64,000 bases of DNA from Shewanella sp. MBTL60-112-B2 (GCF_019655055.1 NZ_BPFA01000021.1:1-64000); one strand, 5' to 3'. Positions 6,774-16,857 are shown, counted from the stretch's first letter. Notes: generated by a model not told the origin, from the sequence alone. Program-made: numbers and translations.

Positions 6774-7739
6774 ATGAAAATGACACATTCGAGTCCTTTT
6801 TTAGAATCGATTAGACAAGAGATTCGCTTACGAGGCTATAGCTTAAGAACTGAAAAAGCGTATCTATATTGGATTAAGCGATACATTTTATTTCATCATA
6901 AAGCTCATCCAATGACACTGTCTTCAGTTGACGTAAAAACTTTTTTAAGTTGGCTAGCTAACAAACAGAACGTAGCCGTTAATACTCAAAAAGTCGCTCT
7001 TAATGCGCTAGCTTTTTTATATCAGCAACACTTAAAAATTGAATTAGGAGATCTTGGTTTCACGTTAGCAACAAAGCAGCGCACATTGCCTACGGTCTTA
7101 TCTTATAAAGAGATTGCTCTAATATTGTCACACATGAGTGGACTAGCAAAATTTGTGATTGAAATGCTTTACGGGAGTGGATTACGAGTCAACGAGTGTC
7201 TGCAATTGAGATTACAAGATATTAATGTCGAAAATCTCTCACTCACCATTCGAAATGCAAAAGGCAATAAAGACAGACAAACATTATTAAGCCAATCATG
7301 CACTAATCAGCTTGATGGATATATTCAACGCGCGATAAAAATTCAGCAGCAAGATAATCAACATGGAGTCGGTCCATCATTGCCACACTCATTAGCTAAA
7401 AAATACCCTAATGCTTATCGCCAAGCGACTTGGATGTTTCTATTTCCATCTCTTAATATGTGCCAACATCCGATCACTAATTTGCCTTGTAGGCACCATC
7501 GACATGCCAGTAGCATTAGGAAAGCGTTACAACAAGCTGTTAGAAAAGCACAGATAATCAAAAAAGTGAATTGTCATACGTTCAGACATTCGTTTGCAAC
7601 GCATCTTTTGCAAGCAGGAACAGACATCAGAACTGTTCAGCAATTACTTGGCCATAATGACTTGAATACAACTCAAATATACACACATGTGTTAGGGCAA
7701 CACTATGCAGGAACAATTAGCCCGATGGACAGGCTCTAA
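6774..7739 (+). CDS. intI: Integron integrase IntI (tyrosine recombinase)
   Basis: This full-length 321-residue integrase has an N-terminal SAM-like DNA-binding domain (residues 7-95) and a catalytic domain (about 105-310). Catalytic residues are visible: R138 (GSGLRVNE), K163, H268 and R271 (HTFRHSFATH), H294 (LLGHNDL) and nucleophile Y303 (TQIYTHV). The IntI-specific insert is present (about 204-226, HSLAKKYPNAYRQATW...FPS), which separates it from XerC/D. It recombines attC with attI sites. The gene is divergent from the cassette array, with attI and Pc between them and a LexA box in its promoter. It appears intact. Confidence 0.97.
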   Translation: MKMTHSSPFLESIRQEIRLRGYSLRTEKAYLYWIKRYILFHHKAHPMTLSSVDVKTFLSWLANKQNVAVNTQKVALNALAFLYQQHLKIELGDLGFTLATKQRTLPTVLSYKEIALILSHMSGLAKFVIEMLYGSGLRVNECLQLRLQDINVENLSLTIRNAKGNKDRQTLLSQSCTNQLDGYIQRAIKIQQQDNQHGVGPSLPHSLAKKYPNAYRQATWMFLFPSLNMCQHPITNLPCRHHRHASSIRKALQQAVRKAQIIKKVNCHTFRHSFATHLLQAGTDIRTVQQLLGHNDLNTTQIYTHVLGQHYAGTISPMDRL

Positions 7740-7855
7740 TTACATCTAACTCGACAATTTAGACAACTTCAGAGGTATTATTGAGGCAAAACATTGGGCC
7801 GCAAACTTTTATCTACAGCTTTCCCTCTCAACTCCTACCTACACAATTAGCCACA

Positions 7856-7886
7856 AAAAACCGAATAGCAGTACTATTCGGTTTTG
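7856..7886. terminator. Bidirectional terminator between intI and gpt
   Basis: AAACCGAATA (7858-7867) and TATTCGGTTT (7875-7884) form a 10 bp stem, with A-rich sequence on the left and T residues on the right. It serves the convergent intI and gpt genes. Confidence 0.75.
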
Positions 7887-7927
7887 ATATCGAGCTTAAC
7901 TTTTTACTTAAGTTTTAACTTGGCCTA

Positions 7928-8383
7928 TTACTTACAAAGTGGCTCTCTAAAGCTCACACCTGTATCCCATGGCTGTTCAATCCATGTGTCTTGTGGGATA
8001 TCAACAATGTAGTCGTCAACTAATGGCTTGCCAGCAGGCTTGGCACATACAGTAACGAATTTTGCTTTAGGATAGATTTCACGTACAATTTTAGCGGTTG
8101 AGCCACTATCTACTAAGTCATCGATTACGATAAAGCCTTCACCGTCGCCAGGGGCTTGCTTGATGATTTTAGTTTCACGTTGGTGATCATGGTCGTAGCT
8201 TGAAATACAGATGGTATCTACGTGTCGAATACCTAATTCACGCGCTAAAATGGCCGCTGGTACTAATCCGCCGCGGCTAACTGCAATAATACCTTGCCAT
8301 TGTTCAACAGGTAATAAACGTTCTGCCAATTCACGGGTGTAACCTTGCATTTGATCCCAAGTGATCAGAAATTTTTTGCTCAT
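7928..8383 (-). CDS. gpt: Xanthine-guanine phosphoribosyltransferase
   Basis: The protein has 151 residues from ATG at 8383 ([13 protein letters not shown]), close to the 152 of E. coli Gpt. AAGG lies six bases upstream of that ATG, whereas the longer open frame to 8437 has no ribosome binding site. The PRPP-binding motif is [11 protein letters not shown], and the [10 protein letters not shown] segment is the conserved type I PRTase loop. It salvages xanthine and guanine to XMP and GMP at the inner membrane face. A terminator shared with intI follows. Confidence 0.95.
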   Translation of the reverse strand: MSKKFLITWDQMQGYTRELAERLLPVEQWQGIIAVSRGGLVPAAILARELGIRHVDTICISSYDHDHQRETKIIKQAPGDGEGFIVIDDLVDSGSTAKIVREIYPKAKFVTVCAKPAGKPLVDDYIVDIPQDTWIEQPWDTGVSFREPLCK

Positions 8384-8724
8384 GTGCAACCTTTTTATGC
8401 GTGTACGCTTTTTTGAGGGGAAGAGATTGCGCGGCATTTTGGCTTTTTATTCATAGCCATACAAATAAATATTAGTGAGCTATTTCACAGATTTCGACTT
8501 AGGCTGGATTAGATACAGCCATGACGGCAGTCAACGCCCAAAGCGTTACACTATCAGCTAAGTTTTATAGATAACTATTAACTAATATGTTGTCGCTATG
8601 CTAGCAGTCACAGTGATAATTTACCCTAACAGGTCCGTAGTCTACTCACTTAAGCCGTTTTATCGAAGATGTTAGCTTAACGCTATATGCAAAGCTGCTT
8701 TTGCTTTGGCTACACAGGCTAATG
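8384..8724. other. Intergenic region upstream of gpt
   Basis: About 340 bases with no convincing gene, repeat or RNA. It presumably holds the gpt promoter; I could not single out a clear -35/-10 pair. Confidence 0.4.
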
Positions 8725-9051
8725 CTAGCTTAGGTTTTCTGCTTTAATTTGCTGGTACTTTTCTAACACGCCATTACGATCTAAGCCACGCTTTACGTTG
8801 GTACACAGCTTACCAAAGCGGCGGATGTCATCAAATTGCGGAACATTACCATTGGCTATCGCACTTTCCCAATAACTTAATTCTGTATCGACTAACTCAA
8901 GTAACTTTTTCGGGCAGCCTAAACAGTTTCCGTCTGGTCCACAGACAAAGGTCTCGGACTCATATAAAGGAAACTCTTGTTTGACCTGTTCAATAATTTG
9001 CATCATTGCGGTCGCTCTATCGGGCTTTTTCGCTACTTGTTGCTGTTTCAT
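8725..9051 (-). CDS. Uncharacterised protein with CxxxxxCxxC motif
   Basis: This small soluble protein of 108 residues has no signal peptide. A compact cysteine cluster (residues 37-46, CGPDGNCLGC) is followed by PKKLLELVDTELSYWESAI, and a fourth Cys lies near residue 83 (KLCTNV). The four cysteines could bind a metal, but this is inference. It is probably a conserved Shewanella/Vibrio protein; I cannot name a family. It stands alone between gpt and the isoaspartyl peptidase gene. Confidence 0.7.
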   Translation of the reverse strand: MKQQQVAKKPDRATAMMQIIEQVKQEFPLYESETFVCGPDGNCLGCPKKLLELVDTELSYWESAIANGNVPQFDDIRRFGKLCTNVKRGLDRNGVLEKYQQIKAENLS

Positions 9052-9202
9052 CGACTTTTATGGCCTATTCAGGTGCAGTCTCGTTAGAGGCTATAGCAAG
9101 ATCGTTAACGCATTATATAACCTTAGAGGGTATTTAATTAGTGAATAATAATTTAACTTGTTTTTACAATACATTTGTTTTGCAATGAATGAGAGCGGCA
9201 AC

Positions 9203-9232
9203 AAAAAAGCCTTAACATAAGGATGTTAAGGC
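9203..9232 (-). terminator. Terminator of the isoaspartyl peptidase gene
   Basis: GCCTTAACAT (9209-9218) and ATGTTAAGGC (9223-9232) form a perfect 10 bp stem. The AAAAAA on its left is the U-run on the minus strand. Confidence 0.8.
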
Positions 9233-9279
9233 TTAGCAACGAACAAGAAACTAGGTGAACGATGCGAAGAGGATAGCCC

Positions 9280-10353
9280 CTATAAATCTGACCAGATCAT
9301 CACTTGAGCTGGCTCATTATTTTTACGTGTTGCGCGGTACATGCCTTCGGTATTAAACGGCGTGGCAATATTGCCACGTTGATCTATGGCTATCACACCG
9401 CCAGTGCCACCAGCAGTAATGAGGCGCTGATTAATCACCTCATCAGCCGCTTGAATAATGGATTTTTTCTGATACTTCACCTTAGCGCAGATATCCCCCG
9501 CCACATGATAACGAATAAAGTACTCACCGTGGCCTGTTGCCGACACGGCGCAAACACCGTTCTCAGCGTAGGTGCCCGCTCCTATAACCGGTGAGTCTCC
9601 AATACGACCAAATCTTTTTGCGGTCATGCCTCCCGTAGAGGTACCTGCCGCTAAGTTACCATTTTGATCTAGCGCTACCGCGCCTACGGTACCGAATTTA
9701 TAGTCAAACTCGCTATAATCAAGGGCACTTTGCTGATAATTATGGTGCTTATTCGTGCCTGTACTGGCTTGATAATCAGGGTTGGACTCAGCCTTGTTAA
9801 TTTTCTCTTTAGCGCTTTTAAGTTGTTGATAGCGGCTATCGGTATCAAAGTGATTAGCCGGAACTAACCTAAAGCCCTGAGTTAAGGCAAATTCCTCAGC
9901 CCCTTGACCAGATAACATCACGTGAGGAGATTTCTCCATCACAGTTAATGCTAAGTCGATTGGATTTTTAATATGTTTAACTCCGGCGACGGCACCGGCA
10001 TTCATGGTATTTCCATCCATAATCGACGCGTCCATCTCGTGGCTGCCATCATAGGTGTACACAGCCCCAAGACCTGCATTAAATAATGGACTATTTTCTA
10101 GGATATTAATCGATGCACGAACGGCTGATAAGCTGTCGCCCCCTTTTGCGAGAATATCGTATCCTGCATCAACGGCTTGTTGTAGTTTCTCGCGGTAAGC
10201 TTTTTGCTCTTCAGGGGTTAAATTAGCCTTAGAAATGGTGCCTGCCCCACCATGAATCGCAATTGAAAACGGCTTATCATTGGCTAAAGCGCTTGTTGAT
10301 ATAACTGTCGATAAAACAAGCAAGACTGTGCTACTAAGCATCGTATACTTCAC
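9280..10353 (-). CDS. Isoaspartyl peptidase / L-asparaginase, exported (Ntn hydrolase)
   Basis: The protein is about 357 residues from GTG at 10353. That start is preferred because AGGA lies eight bases before it and it leaves a clean signal peptide ending TSALA. An in-frame ATG at 10395 lacks a ribosome binding site. Family signatures include SIAIHGGAG near the mature N-terminus, the autocleavage site DYKFGTVGAVA (nucleophile Thr, about residue 222) and the substrate loop GTSTGGMTAKRFGRIGDSP. The proenzyme self-cleaves into alpha and beta subunits and removes beta-aspartyl residues from peptides or hydrolyses asparagine. Periplasmic location is inferred. The plant-type (IaaA-like) class fits best. 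Confidence 0.9.
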   Translation of the reverse strand: MKYTMLSSTVLLVLSTVISTSALANDKPFSIAIHGGAGTISKANLTPEEQKAYREKLQQAVDAGYDILAKGGDSLSAVRASINILENSPLFNAGLGAVYTYDGSHEMDASIMDGNTMNAGAVAGVKHIKNPIDLALTVMEKSPHVMLSGQGAEEFALTQGFRLVPANHFDTDSRYQQLKSAKEKINKAESNPDYQASTGTNKHHNYQQSALDYSEFDYKFGTVGAVALDQNGNLAAGTSTGGMTAKRFGRIGDSPVIGAGTYAENGVCAVSATGHGEYFIRYHVAGDICAKVKYQKKSIIQAADEVINQRLITAGGTGGVIAIDQRGNIATPFNTEGMYRATRKNNEPAQVMIWSDL

Positions 10354-10488
10354 AAACTGTATCCTATTGTATTTATTTGCTCTCTTTGTAACCATTTTCG
10401 ACCATAATTACAATCAGCAACTTGCTTGAGTTAACGATTCTAGTGACAATAGCTTGTCTCAATTAAACTAATGATAAGAGTCTAATTT

Positions 10489-12336
10489 TTGTTGATAAGT
10501 TTGCTTCGTGTGCTGACCATAAATTTTCTGCTTGTCAGTGTTACCTGCGTAACATTTTCCGCTCAAGCCAATGACTGGTTAACACTTAAAATTAAAGGCG
10601 TCGAGGGTAAACTCGAACATAACGTAAAGGCTCACCTTGGTGCCCTCCCCGAATCGAGTGTGCAACGGCGTGCTTTTATCTTTAATGCCGAAGACAACAT
10701 AGCGGCTGCTATGCACTCTATGGGCTATTATCACAGTCGAATTTCTCAAAATATTATCAACAATAATAAACGTGCTTGGGTTTTAGATTTAGAGATAGAG
10801 CCAGGAAAGCCTACTTTGATCAGTTGGATTGATATTCAAGTCAAAGGTGAGATGCGTAATGACCCTCTCTTTGAAAAATGGCTTAGCCAATTAAAAGTTA
10901 GGCCCGGCGATAAACTCAATCATGGTGTTTATGAAGATGTAAAGGCACAACTGCTGACTCTAGCGCTCGCACGGGGTTATTTTGATGGTAAGTTTGATCA
11001 AGCAGAAATTTTGGTCGATCGCGACTTTAACACCGCTAAAATCTCACTCTATTATGACTCAGGTAAACGCTACCACATAGGTGAGGTCAGCTTTACAGGC
11101 TCGACCTTAGAGCCTCAAATTTTAAACGAGTTGGTTCCATTTAAATTTGATGCGCCCTACAGCACGGGTAATCTAGGCCAGTTAAACAGGCAACTATTAG
11201 ACACTGGTTATTTTTCAAATATTAAGGTTCTACCTTTAGTCGATCAGGTTGAAGATCTACAAGTGCCTGTACGAGTAGAGCTTAGCCCTAGACCTAACCA
11301 CTCTATCGAGCTAGGTTTAGGTGCCGACATAGGTAATACAGTTGATAACAGTCTTGAACCTCGCGTGCGAGTAACTTGGCGCACACCACAAATCAACAAG
11401 TATGGCCACTCACAAGAGACCACTGCGGAGTGGGCTCCAGATAAACCCAAATTTTTAACCACTTATACCATTCCGCTGACCCATCCACTCGATGACCAAT
11501 TGAAAATCCGAACAGGGATGCTAAGAGATAAATACGGTGTAACTCAGGTCTATGACAGTGAAGACCGTGACTTTAATAATACCGGACAGCTTGAATCTTC
11601 TAAGATGTTGTTTGCTGTCATTAGGCAGCAACGACTTCAGAGTAAATGGTTATTCAATTATTCGGCTGAAATAATGCGAGAGAACTATACCCAGTCTGGT
11701 ATCGATTATGATCCGAGATTTGTATTATTTGGTACCAGCTTGTCTAAGACTACTCGTGGCGATAACTCTTTGGATCCAAAATCTGGCTTTTTTCAGTTCT
11801 ATAGCCTCGAGTATGCCGATCCCAGTCTTGGTTCTGAGGTCAGACTCGCCCGATTACAGACCAAATTTAAGTGGATTAATACCTTTTTTGACAAACATAG
11901 AATAGTGTCGAGACTCGATATGGCTGCAAACCTCACTAGCGAAGGCTCACTAGAGAATATTCCTCCCTCTTTACGTTATTTTGCCGGTGGTGATCAAAGT
12001 ATTCGTGGTTATAGCTATAACGAACTAGGCCCCTCCATAGACTCCGTCAATGACGAGGGTGAAATAATTCGAGAAGTTGTTGGTGGGCGCTATTTGATGG
12101 TGGGTAGTCTCGAATACCAATACTATGTTACCCCTACTTGGCGAGTCGCTACGTTCGTTGACGCAGGTAATGCTTTTGATGTTAACCAAATAGAGCTAGT
12201 AACCTCTGTGGGTGCTGGTATCCATTGGATCTCACCTATTGGCCCAGTCAAACTCGATGTTGGTATCGGCCTGAATGAGACTGATACGATAAGTCGCCCT
12301 TGGCGTATTCATATTACCATGGGAGCCGAACTATGA
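10489..12336 (+). CDS. tamA: Translocation and assembly module protein TamA
   Basis: This 615-residue Omp85-superfamily outer-membrane protein has a signal peptide ending SAQA at residue 27. Three POTRA domains follow (about 28-260), then a C-terminal 16-strand barrel, with FAGGDQSIRGYSYNELGP as the conserved barrel and loop-6 (RGY) motif. It works with TamB to assemble some outer-membrane proteins and in lipid transport. The start is one of two consecutive TTG codons (10489 or 10492), with AAGAG upstream. Its TGA stop overlaps the tamB ATG (ATGA), indicating translational coupling. Confidence 0.93.
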   Translation: MLISLLRVLTINFLLVSVTCVTFSAQANDWLTLKIKGVEGKLEHNVKAHLGALPESSVQRRAFIFNAEDNIAAAMHSMGYYHSRISQNIINNNKRAWVLDLEIEPGKPTLISWIDIQVKGEMRNDPLFEKWLSQLKVRPGDKLNHGVYEDVKAQLLTLALARGYFDGKFDQAEILVDRDFNTAKISLYYDSGKRYHIGEVSFTGSTLEPQILNELVPFKFDAPYSTGNLGQLNRQLLDTGYFSNIKVLPLVDQVEDLQVPVRVELSPRPNHSIELGLGADIGNTVDNSLEPRVRVTWRTPQINKYGHSQETTAEWAPDKPKFLTTYTIPLTHPLDDQLKIRTGMLRDKYGVTQVYDSEDRDFNNTGQLESSKMLFAVIRQQRLQSKWLFNYSAEIMRENYTQSGIDYDPRFVLFGTSLSKTTRGDNSLDPKSGFFQFYSLEYADPSLGSEVRLARLQTKFKWINTFFDKHRIVSRLDMAANLTSEGSLENIPPSLRYFAGGDQSIRGYSYNELGPSIDSVNDEGEIIREVVGGRYLMVGSLEYQYYVTPTWRVATFVDAGNAFDVNQIELVTSVGAGIHWISPIGPVKLDVGIGLNETDTISRPWRIHITMGAEL

Positions 12337-15300
12337 CAGCTTCCAATATACAACCGAGCAATGAATCAAAACCAACAAACAAAGTTGCTAAAGCAAAAAC
12401 TTGGTATGGCCGACTTTGGGGCTGGTTTAAACTCATAAGCCGTTTTGCCATCTACACACCACTCTTGCTACTCGTTTGCTTTGCAATGCTAATTGGCACC
12501 CAGTTTGGTAGTCATATCGCTATTAAGCTTGCTGATCTTTTTGTCCCAGATTTAGAGCTAGACTATCAATCTGGCCAGCTAAACCGCCATCTAGCGTTAA
12601 ATTATGCCGCCTGGCAGATGAGCGGCGTCAAAGTCGAAATCACCGATTTAGAACTTGCATGGAACCCTATGTGTTTAATGCAAAAACAGCTGTGTGTAGA
12701 GCAATTAAATAGCTCAAAAGTCAACGTTGAGATTGATACCGCGCTCATTGGTGCTGACGTCGACTCATCTGATAATGCCTCTGCAGAGACAGACTCAAAT
12801 TCAATATCAGACCAATCACTAACCCATGAACCGCTGCCAATTGATGAGCCAGCTAATGGTAAGTTAGATGCTACTGAGGAGGAGCACTTAGAAATTACTC
12901 TTCCTTTCGGGATAACTTTAGTCAGTGGCGCGCTTAGCAATCTCACCGTGCGTGTTAACGACATGGACTTTAATGCTAATCAACTTAATTTAACTGCTGA
13001 TTGGTTGTCTACAGGGATCCGTGCCAGTTCAATCTATTCTGAAGGCTTGTTAGTTTCTATTCCTTTATCCAGTGCAGGTACCAGCCAAGAAGATGATGAA
13101 CACAGCAAGCATCCGGATATAGCTAAAACAGACACTAAGTCTGAAACAGAAACTGAAACTAAGCCAAGCGATACAGTACCAGCGCAAGGGCATACAGCAA
13201 GCCATGAGCTAGAAAAGAGTGAGTGGGTTATGGCAAACCTACCCGAAGTATTTATGCCTATCCCTGTTTTTGTCGAGACTTTAGATATCGAGAACGGAGA
13301 CTTAATCTTAGGCAGCAGAAAGGATCATTTTTCTAAACTGCATTTAGCAGGAAGTTACCAACAGTTCTTAATCAATATCGATAACTTTCACGCCAACCAT
13401 GATTACGGTGATATCAGTCTCACTGGCCAGATGTCACTTAGCCATGATTACCCTATGGACTTTGAGTCTGCAATAAGCCTGGCTCACGTAGCGGAATTAC
13501 CTGGGCTAAAAAACCAGAATTTAGCTATTACAATCAAACAAGGCTTTACAGCGCTTAAGAGCAATATTGTTGCTAGCGGCCAGTTTGATTTCACTCTTGA
13601 CTCTACAATTGAACTGGCAAAGCCTACGATCCCATATCAGCTAACATTAAATGCCAAACAATTGCAGTGGCCGCTACAAACTGCCGAATTTAGTGCAAAT
13701 GATATCAAGTTTGCTAGCCAAGGTGATCTCAACGCTCAACACGTGACACTGCAAACGCTTTTTTCTTCACCCTATCAGCCAACACTTGATGTTGACACTG
13801 TGTTCAGTCATGCCGATAAGCGTTTAGTTTTCGAAAAACTTCACGCCAATAACCAAGCATTGGGTGATATTGCCTTACAAGGTTCGTTCGAATACGGAGA
13901 ATCCTTAGTTTGGCATGCTAAAGCTGCCACTCAGCAAGTCGACATTAGCCAATTGAAACTCGATTTATCACAACCTCTGCCAATCAGTGAGATCAGCGGG
14001 CCCTTAAATACCGATGGAAGATTTAACTTAGCTGATAACACTTGGTCTATCGATATCGAAGATGCGCACCTTAATGGTCATGTTATGCATTACCCCTTAA
14101 ATGTAGATGGGGGCTTATCCGTAAACAGCAGGTGGCATTTAAGCTCTCAAGGGTTGAATGTGAGTGCTTTACAAAGCCGTTTGTTCATTCAAGGTGAGGT
14201 CGATAAAGTTTGGTCACTTAACGGCAAGCTGTCTGTCCCAGACTTAAGCTTGTGGCAGCCAGATGCTCAGGGGGCAATAAATGCTGATATTCATGTGTCT
14301 GGCGAAAGTGAGCATCCTAACATTGGCGTATCATTAACGGCTGAAGAATTACAGGGTGTTGAACTTGAGTTAACTAAGCTGACATTAACTGGAAACTACA
14401 AGCCTTTAGATAATCAATCATTTATTGCATCGGTTAACCTGCAAGACTTTAAGTATCAGGACTTAACACTCACAAGTATCGCCCTTGACGCCCAAGGTGA
14501 CTTAAATAAACAAGCTCTGTTACTAACATCCCAAGGAGACTTAGTCTTAAATACTGATGTAAACACTGAGTATCAAGAAGATAAGCAGCAACTGAACGCT
14601 CAAGTCAACCAGCTATCATTAGGCTCACGACTCGGTGATGTTAGCCTCGACTCCCCTTTCACTGCCCAATACAGCTTAGCTAAGCAAACTGGTAGCATTG
14701 CACCGTTTTGTTTATCTCACACTGGTGGAAAGTTGTGTTCAAAAGAACCGACTCAACTAGGATTAGATGGCAGTGCCGCACTGGAGTTTGTTGGCGATCT
14801 TGGGATTCTTGCTAAGCCCTGGTTACCTGAAAGTTTGCAATGGACAGGACCGGCAAAACTCACCTCAACTTTTCAATGGTTTGAAAATGCCAAGCCTATA
14901 GGCAATGTAGAGCTTCAGTTACAAGCTGGTAATATTGACTTTCAAGCCACGAATAATAGTGATGTGGCTGTTGGTTACAAATCTGTACTACTGCGCAGTC
15001 GCTTAGATGAAAAGCAACTGATGACTTCGTTATCCCTTGAGTCCTATGATATTGCGAGTTTAGATGCCAACCTTGGCATTAATGTCACTCCAGATAGAAA
15101 CTTGCAGGGAAACCTGTCACTGCATCAGATAAACCTTCAAGCCTTAGCTGAGTTACTGCCTGAGCTTGAAGTGCTAGAAGGCAAGATCTCAAGCGAGCTA
15201 AAAATTAGTGGCAGTTTGAGTGAGCCTGAAGTGTCTGGCGAGATCTCTCTCAATAACGGCTCAATTATGGCGACGGCTAACCCGACGCTGCTAGAGGATG

Positions 15301-16382
15301 TTGATCTCGACTTCATCTTTGCGGGTAAGAAGGCAAAAATCGATGGCGAGCTAAAAATGGGAAAAGGACAAGCCTATATAGATGGAGAGCTTGATTGGGC
15401 CGAACAAACCCTCAAAGGAGCGTTTGGCATAAAAGGCGATAATTTAGCCGTAATCCAGCCGCCATTAGCCATTTTGAACGTAGGCACAGATCTACAAGTT
15501 AAGTTTACCGATGAGTCTTTCGATATTAGCGGTGACATCAATGTGCCTTCAGGCCGGATCACCATAGTACAACTCCCTGAAGGTGGCGTTGCTGTTTCAA
15601 AAGATGTGGTCTTTGAGGACAGTTTAGCCACCACAGAGCAACAAGTTTCGCCATTAGCTGTATCTGCTCAAGTAAATTTAAATGTTGGTAACAACCTCCG
15701 AGTTGATGGAATGGGTCTTACAGGAAAGCTGCAAGGTAAGTTGGAGTTAAAACAGGATCCATTTAGGCCACCCCTACTTTTTGGTGAGATCAAAGTTATC
15801 GATGGTAACTATAAGTTTATGGGACAAACACTCGATATTAGAGCCGGTGAAATGCAGTTTATTGGCCCGGTTGACGTCCCGAATCTTAATATCGAAGCCG
15901 TTCGTGAGATAAAAGATGAAGATGTGATTGCAGGGGTGAGAATAACAGGTACGCCGATGAAACCTATCGTTAACCTCTTTTCATCGCCAGCTAAAGAACA
16001 GGCTGAGATCTTAAACTATATTGTCCGTGGCACAGGCCTAAATAATACCAGTGTCGATCAAAATAGTGGCTTAATGATGGGCGCAGCTCTGTCGCTAAGT
16101 AGCCAAATTGGTGGCGGTGCCATAGGCAATATCGGTAATACCGCCACAGGTATCATTGAAAAGATTGGCTTTTCAAATGTGCAACTCGACGCGAATGACG
16201 ATGGTCGCTTTGCCATTAGTGGCTTTATCGGCGATAAGTTGATGGTTAAATATGGAATTGGGGTGTTTAACCCGGGTTATGAGATGACGGTGAGGTATTA
16301 CCTACTGTCACAACTTTATCTCGAAACAGTATCGGGCACCATAGAGCAATCTCTCGATCTGTACTACCGCTTCGATCTCTAG
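12333..16382 (+). CDS. tamB: Translocation and assembly module protein TamB
   Basis: The protein is 1349 residues from ATG at 12333, which overlaps the tamA stop. The frame extends slightly further upstream, but only inside tamA. One N-terminal membrane anchor (about residues 35-58, FAIYTPLLLLVCFAMLIG) is followed by a long periplasmic beta-rich body and the C-terminal DUF490/TamB domain (about 1000-1349), ending DLYYRFDL. A low-complexity acidic and Thr-rich stretch (about residues 140-185 and 250-290) is unusual for TamB and may be a Shewanella linker. Together with TamA it spans the periplasm as an AsmA-like lipid or protein conduit. Confidence 0.95.
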   Translation: MTASNIQPSNESKPTNKVAKAKTWYGRLWGWFKLISRFAIYTPLLLLVCFAMLIGTQFGSHIAIKLADLFVPDLELDYQSGQLNRHLALNYAAWQMSGVKVEITDLELAWNPMCLMQKQLCVEQLNSSKVNVEIDTALIGADVDSSDNASAETDSNSISDQSLTHEPLPIDEPANGKLDATEEEHLEITLPFGITLVSGALSNLTVRVNDMDFNANQLNLTADWLSTGIRASSIYSEGLLVSIPLSSAGTSQEDDEHSKHPDIAKTDTKSETETETKPSDTVPAQGHTASHELEKSEWVMANLPEVFMPIPVFVETLDIENGDLILGSRKDHFSKLHLAGSYQQFLINIDNFHANHDYGDISLTGQMSLSHDYPMDFESAISLAHVAELPGLKNQNLAITIKQGFTALKSNIVASGQFDFTLDSTIELAKPTIPYQLTLNAKQLQWPLQTAEFSANDIKFASQGDLNAQHVTLQTLFSSPYQPTLDVDTVFSHADKRLVFEKLHANNQALGDIALQGSFEYGESLVWHAKAATQQVDISQLKLDLSQPLPISEISGPLNTDGRFNLADNTWSIDIEDAHLNGHVMHYPLNVDGGLSVNSRWHLSSQGLNVSALQSRLFIQGEVDKVWSLNGKLSVPDLSLWQPDAQGAINADIHVSGESEHPNIGVSLTAEELQGVELELTKLTLTGNYKPLDNQSFIASVNLQDFKYQDLTLTSIALDAQGDLNKQALLLTSQGDLVLNTDVNTEYQEDKQQLNAQVNQLSLGSRLGDVSLDSPFTAQYSLAKQTGSIAPFCLSHTGGKLCSKEPTQLGLDGSAALEFVGDLGILAKPWLPESLQWTGPAKLTSTFQWFENAKPIGNVELQLQAGNIDFQATNNSDVAVGYKSVLLRSRLDEKQLMTSLSLESYDIASLDANLGINVTPDRNLQGNLSLHQINLQALAELLPELEVLEGKISSELKISGSLSEPEVSGEISLNNGSIMATANPTLLEDVDLDFIFAGKKAKIDGELKMGKGQAYIDGELDWAEQTLKGAFGIKGDNLAVIQPPLAILNVGTDLQVKFTDESFDISGDINVPSGRITIVQLPEGGVAVSKDVVFEDSLATTEQQVSPLAVSAQVNLNVGNNLRVDGMGLTGKLQGKLELKQDPFRPPLLFGEIKVIDGNYKFMGQTLDIRAGEMQFIGPVDVPNLNIEAVREIKDEDVIAGVRITGTPMKPIVNLFSSPAKEQAEILNYIVRGTGLNNTSVDQNSGLMMGAALSLSSQIGGGAIGNIGNTATGIIEKIGFSNVQLDANDDGRFAISGFIGDKLMVKYGIGVFNPGYEMTVRYYLLSQLYLETVSGTIEQSLDLYYRFDL

Positions 16383-16419
16383 TCCAATTAGTAGCCCTGA
16401 ACATTAAAAGTAAAGAATT

Positions 16420-16845
16420 CACCTTCTGAAGAAGGTGGCTTTGCTATCTGTTGCAAATAAGACTCCCTAAAAAGGAGCTTTTCTACCGTGCTAACAAGAC
16501 GCCGTAAATATATCCCTATAGGTCTTTCTTTAAAGCATGGGCTAAATCACTAACTGCCATGGATTGGTGGAAATACCAACAAATGTAGGAAACATTTATG
16601 GCCCTGATTTATGTACCGCACTATTAACAAAGCTCACGTATCACTTGAGGTTATGAGCTAGGTTTAAATGAACTTTTAAGCCGTGTATCGCATGGATGCG
16701 ATAAGCGAATCTCCATGGACCTTTTCTGTTTTAACAAAAGTCGGCGTGCTTATAAGTCGTTAAGCATTGCCTTACGTCGCAATGCCATTGAACCAGCTTC
16801 TGGCAGAGCCTGATTGATGATAACCACCTGCTAAAGTAGGTGGTT
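16420..16845 (+). mobile_element. Candidate non-autonomous IS200/IS605-type element or orphan HEARO/omega-RNA-like structured RNA
   Basis: Two similar palindromes bound the block: CACCTTC-TGAA-GAAGGTG (16420-16437) and AACCACCT...AGGTGGTT (16822-16845). Similar left-end and right-end subterminal hairpins are typical of IS200/IS605 elements. Between them lies compact secondary structure. There is a branched unit closed by GCCAT/ATGGC (16556-16560 with 16598-16602) that contains two hairpins (16564-16579 and 16581-16597). Further stems lie at 16631-16659, 16686-16703 (7 bp, TGGA loop) and 16764-16785 (7 bp). No transposase or nuclease frame is present. The identity is inferred; it could also be another structured RNA or a decayed element. 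Confidence 0.4.
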
Positions 16846-16857
16846 TAGGGCTAAAAA

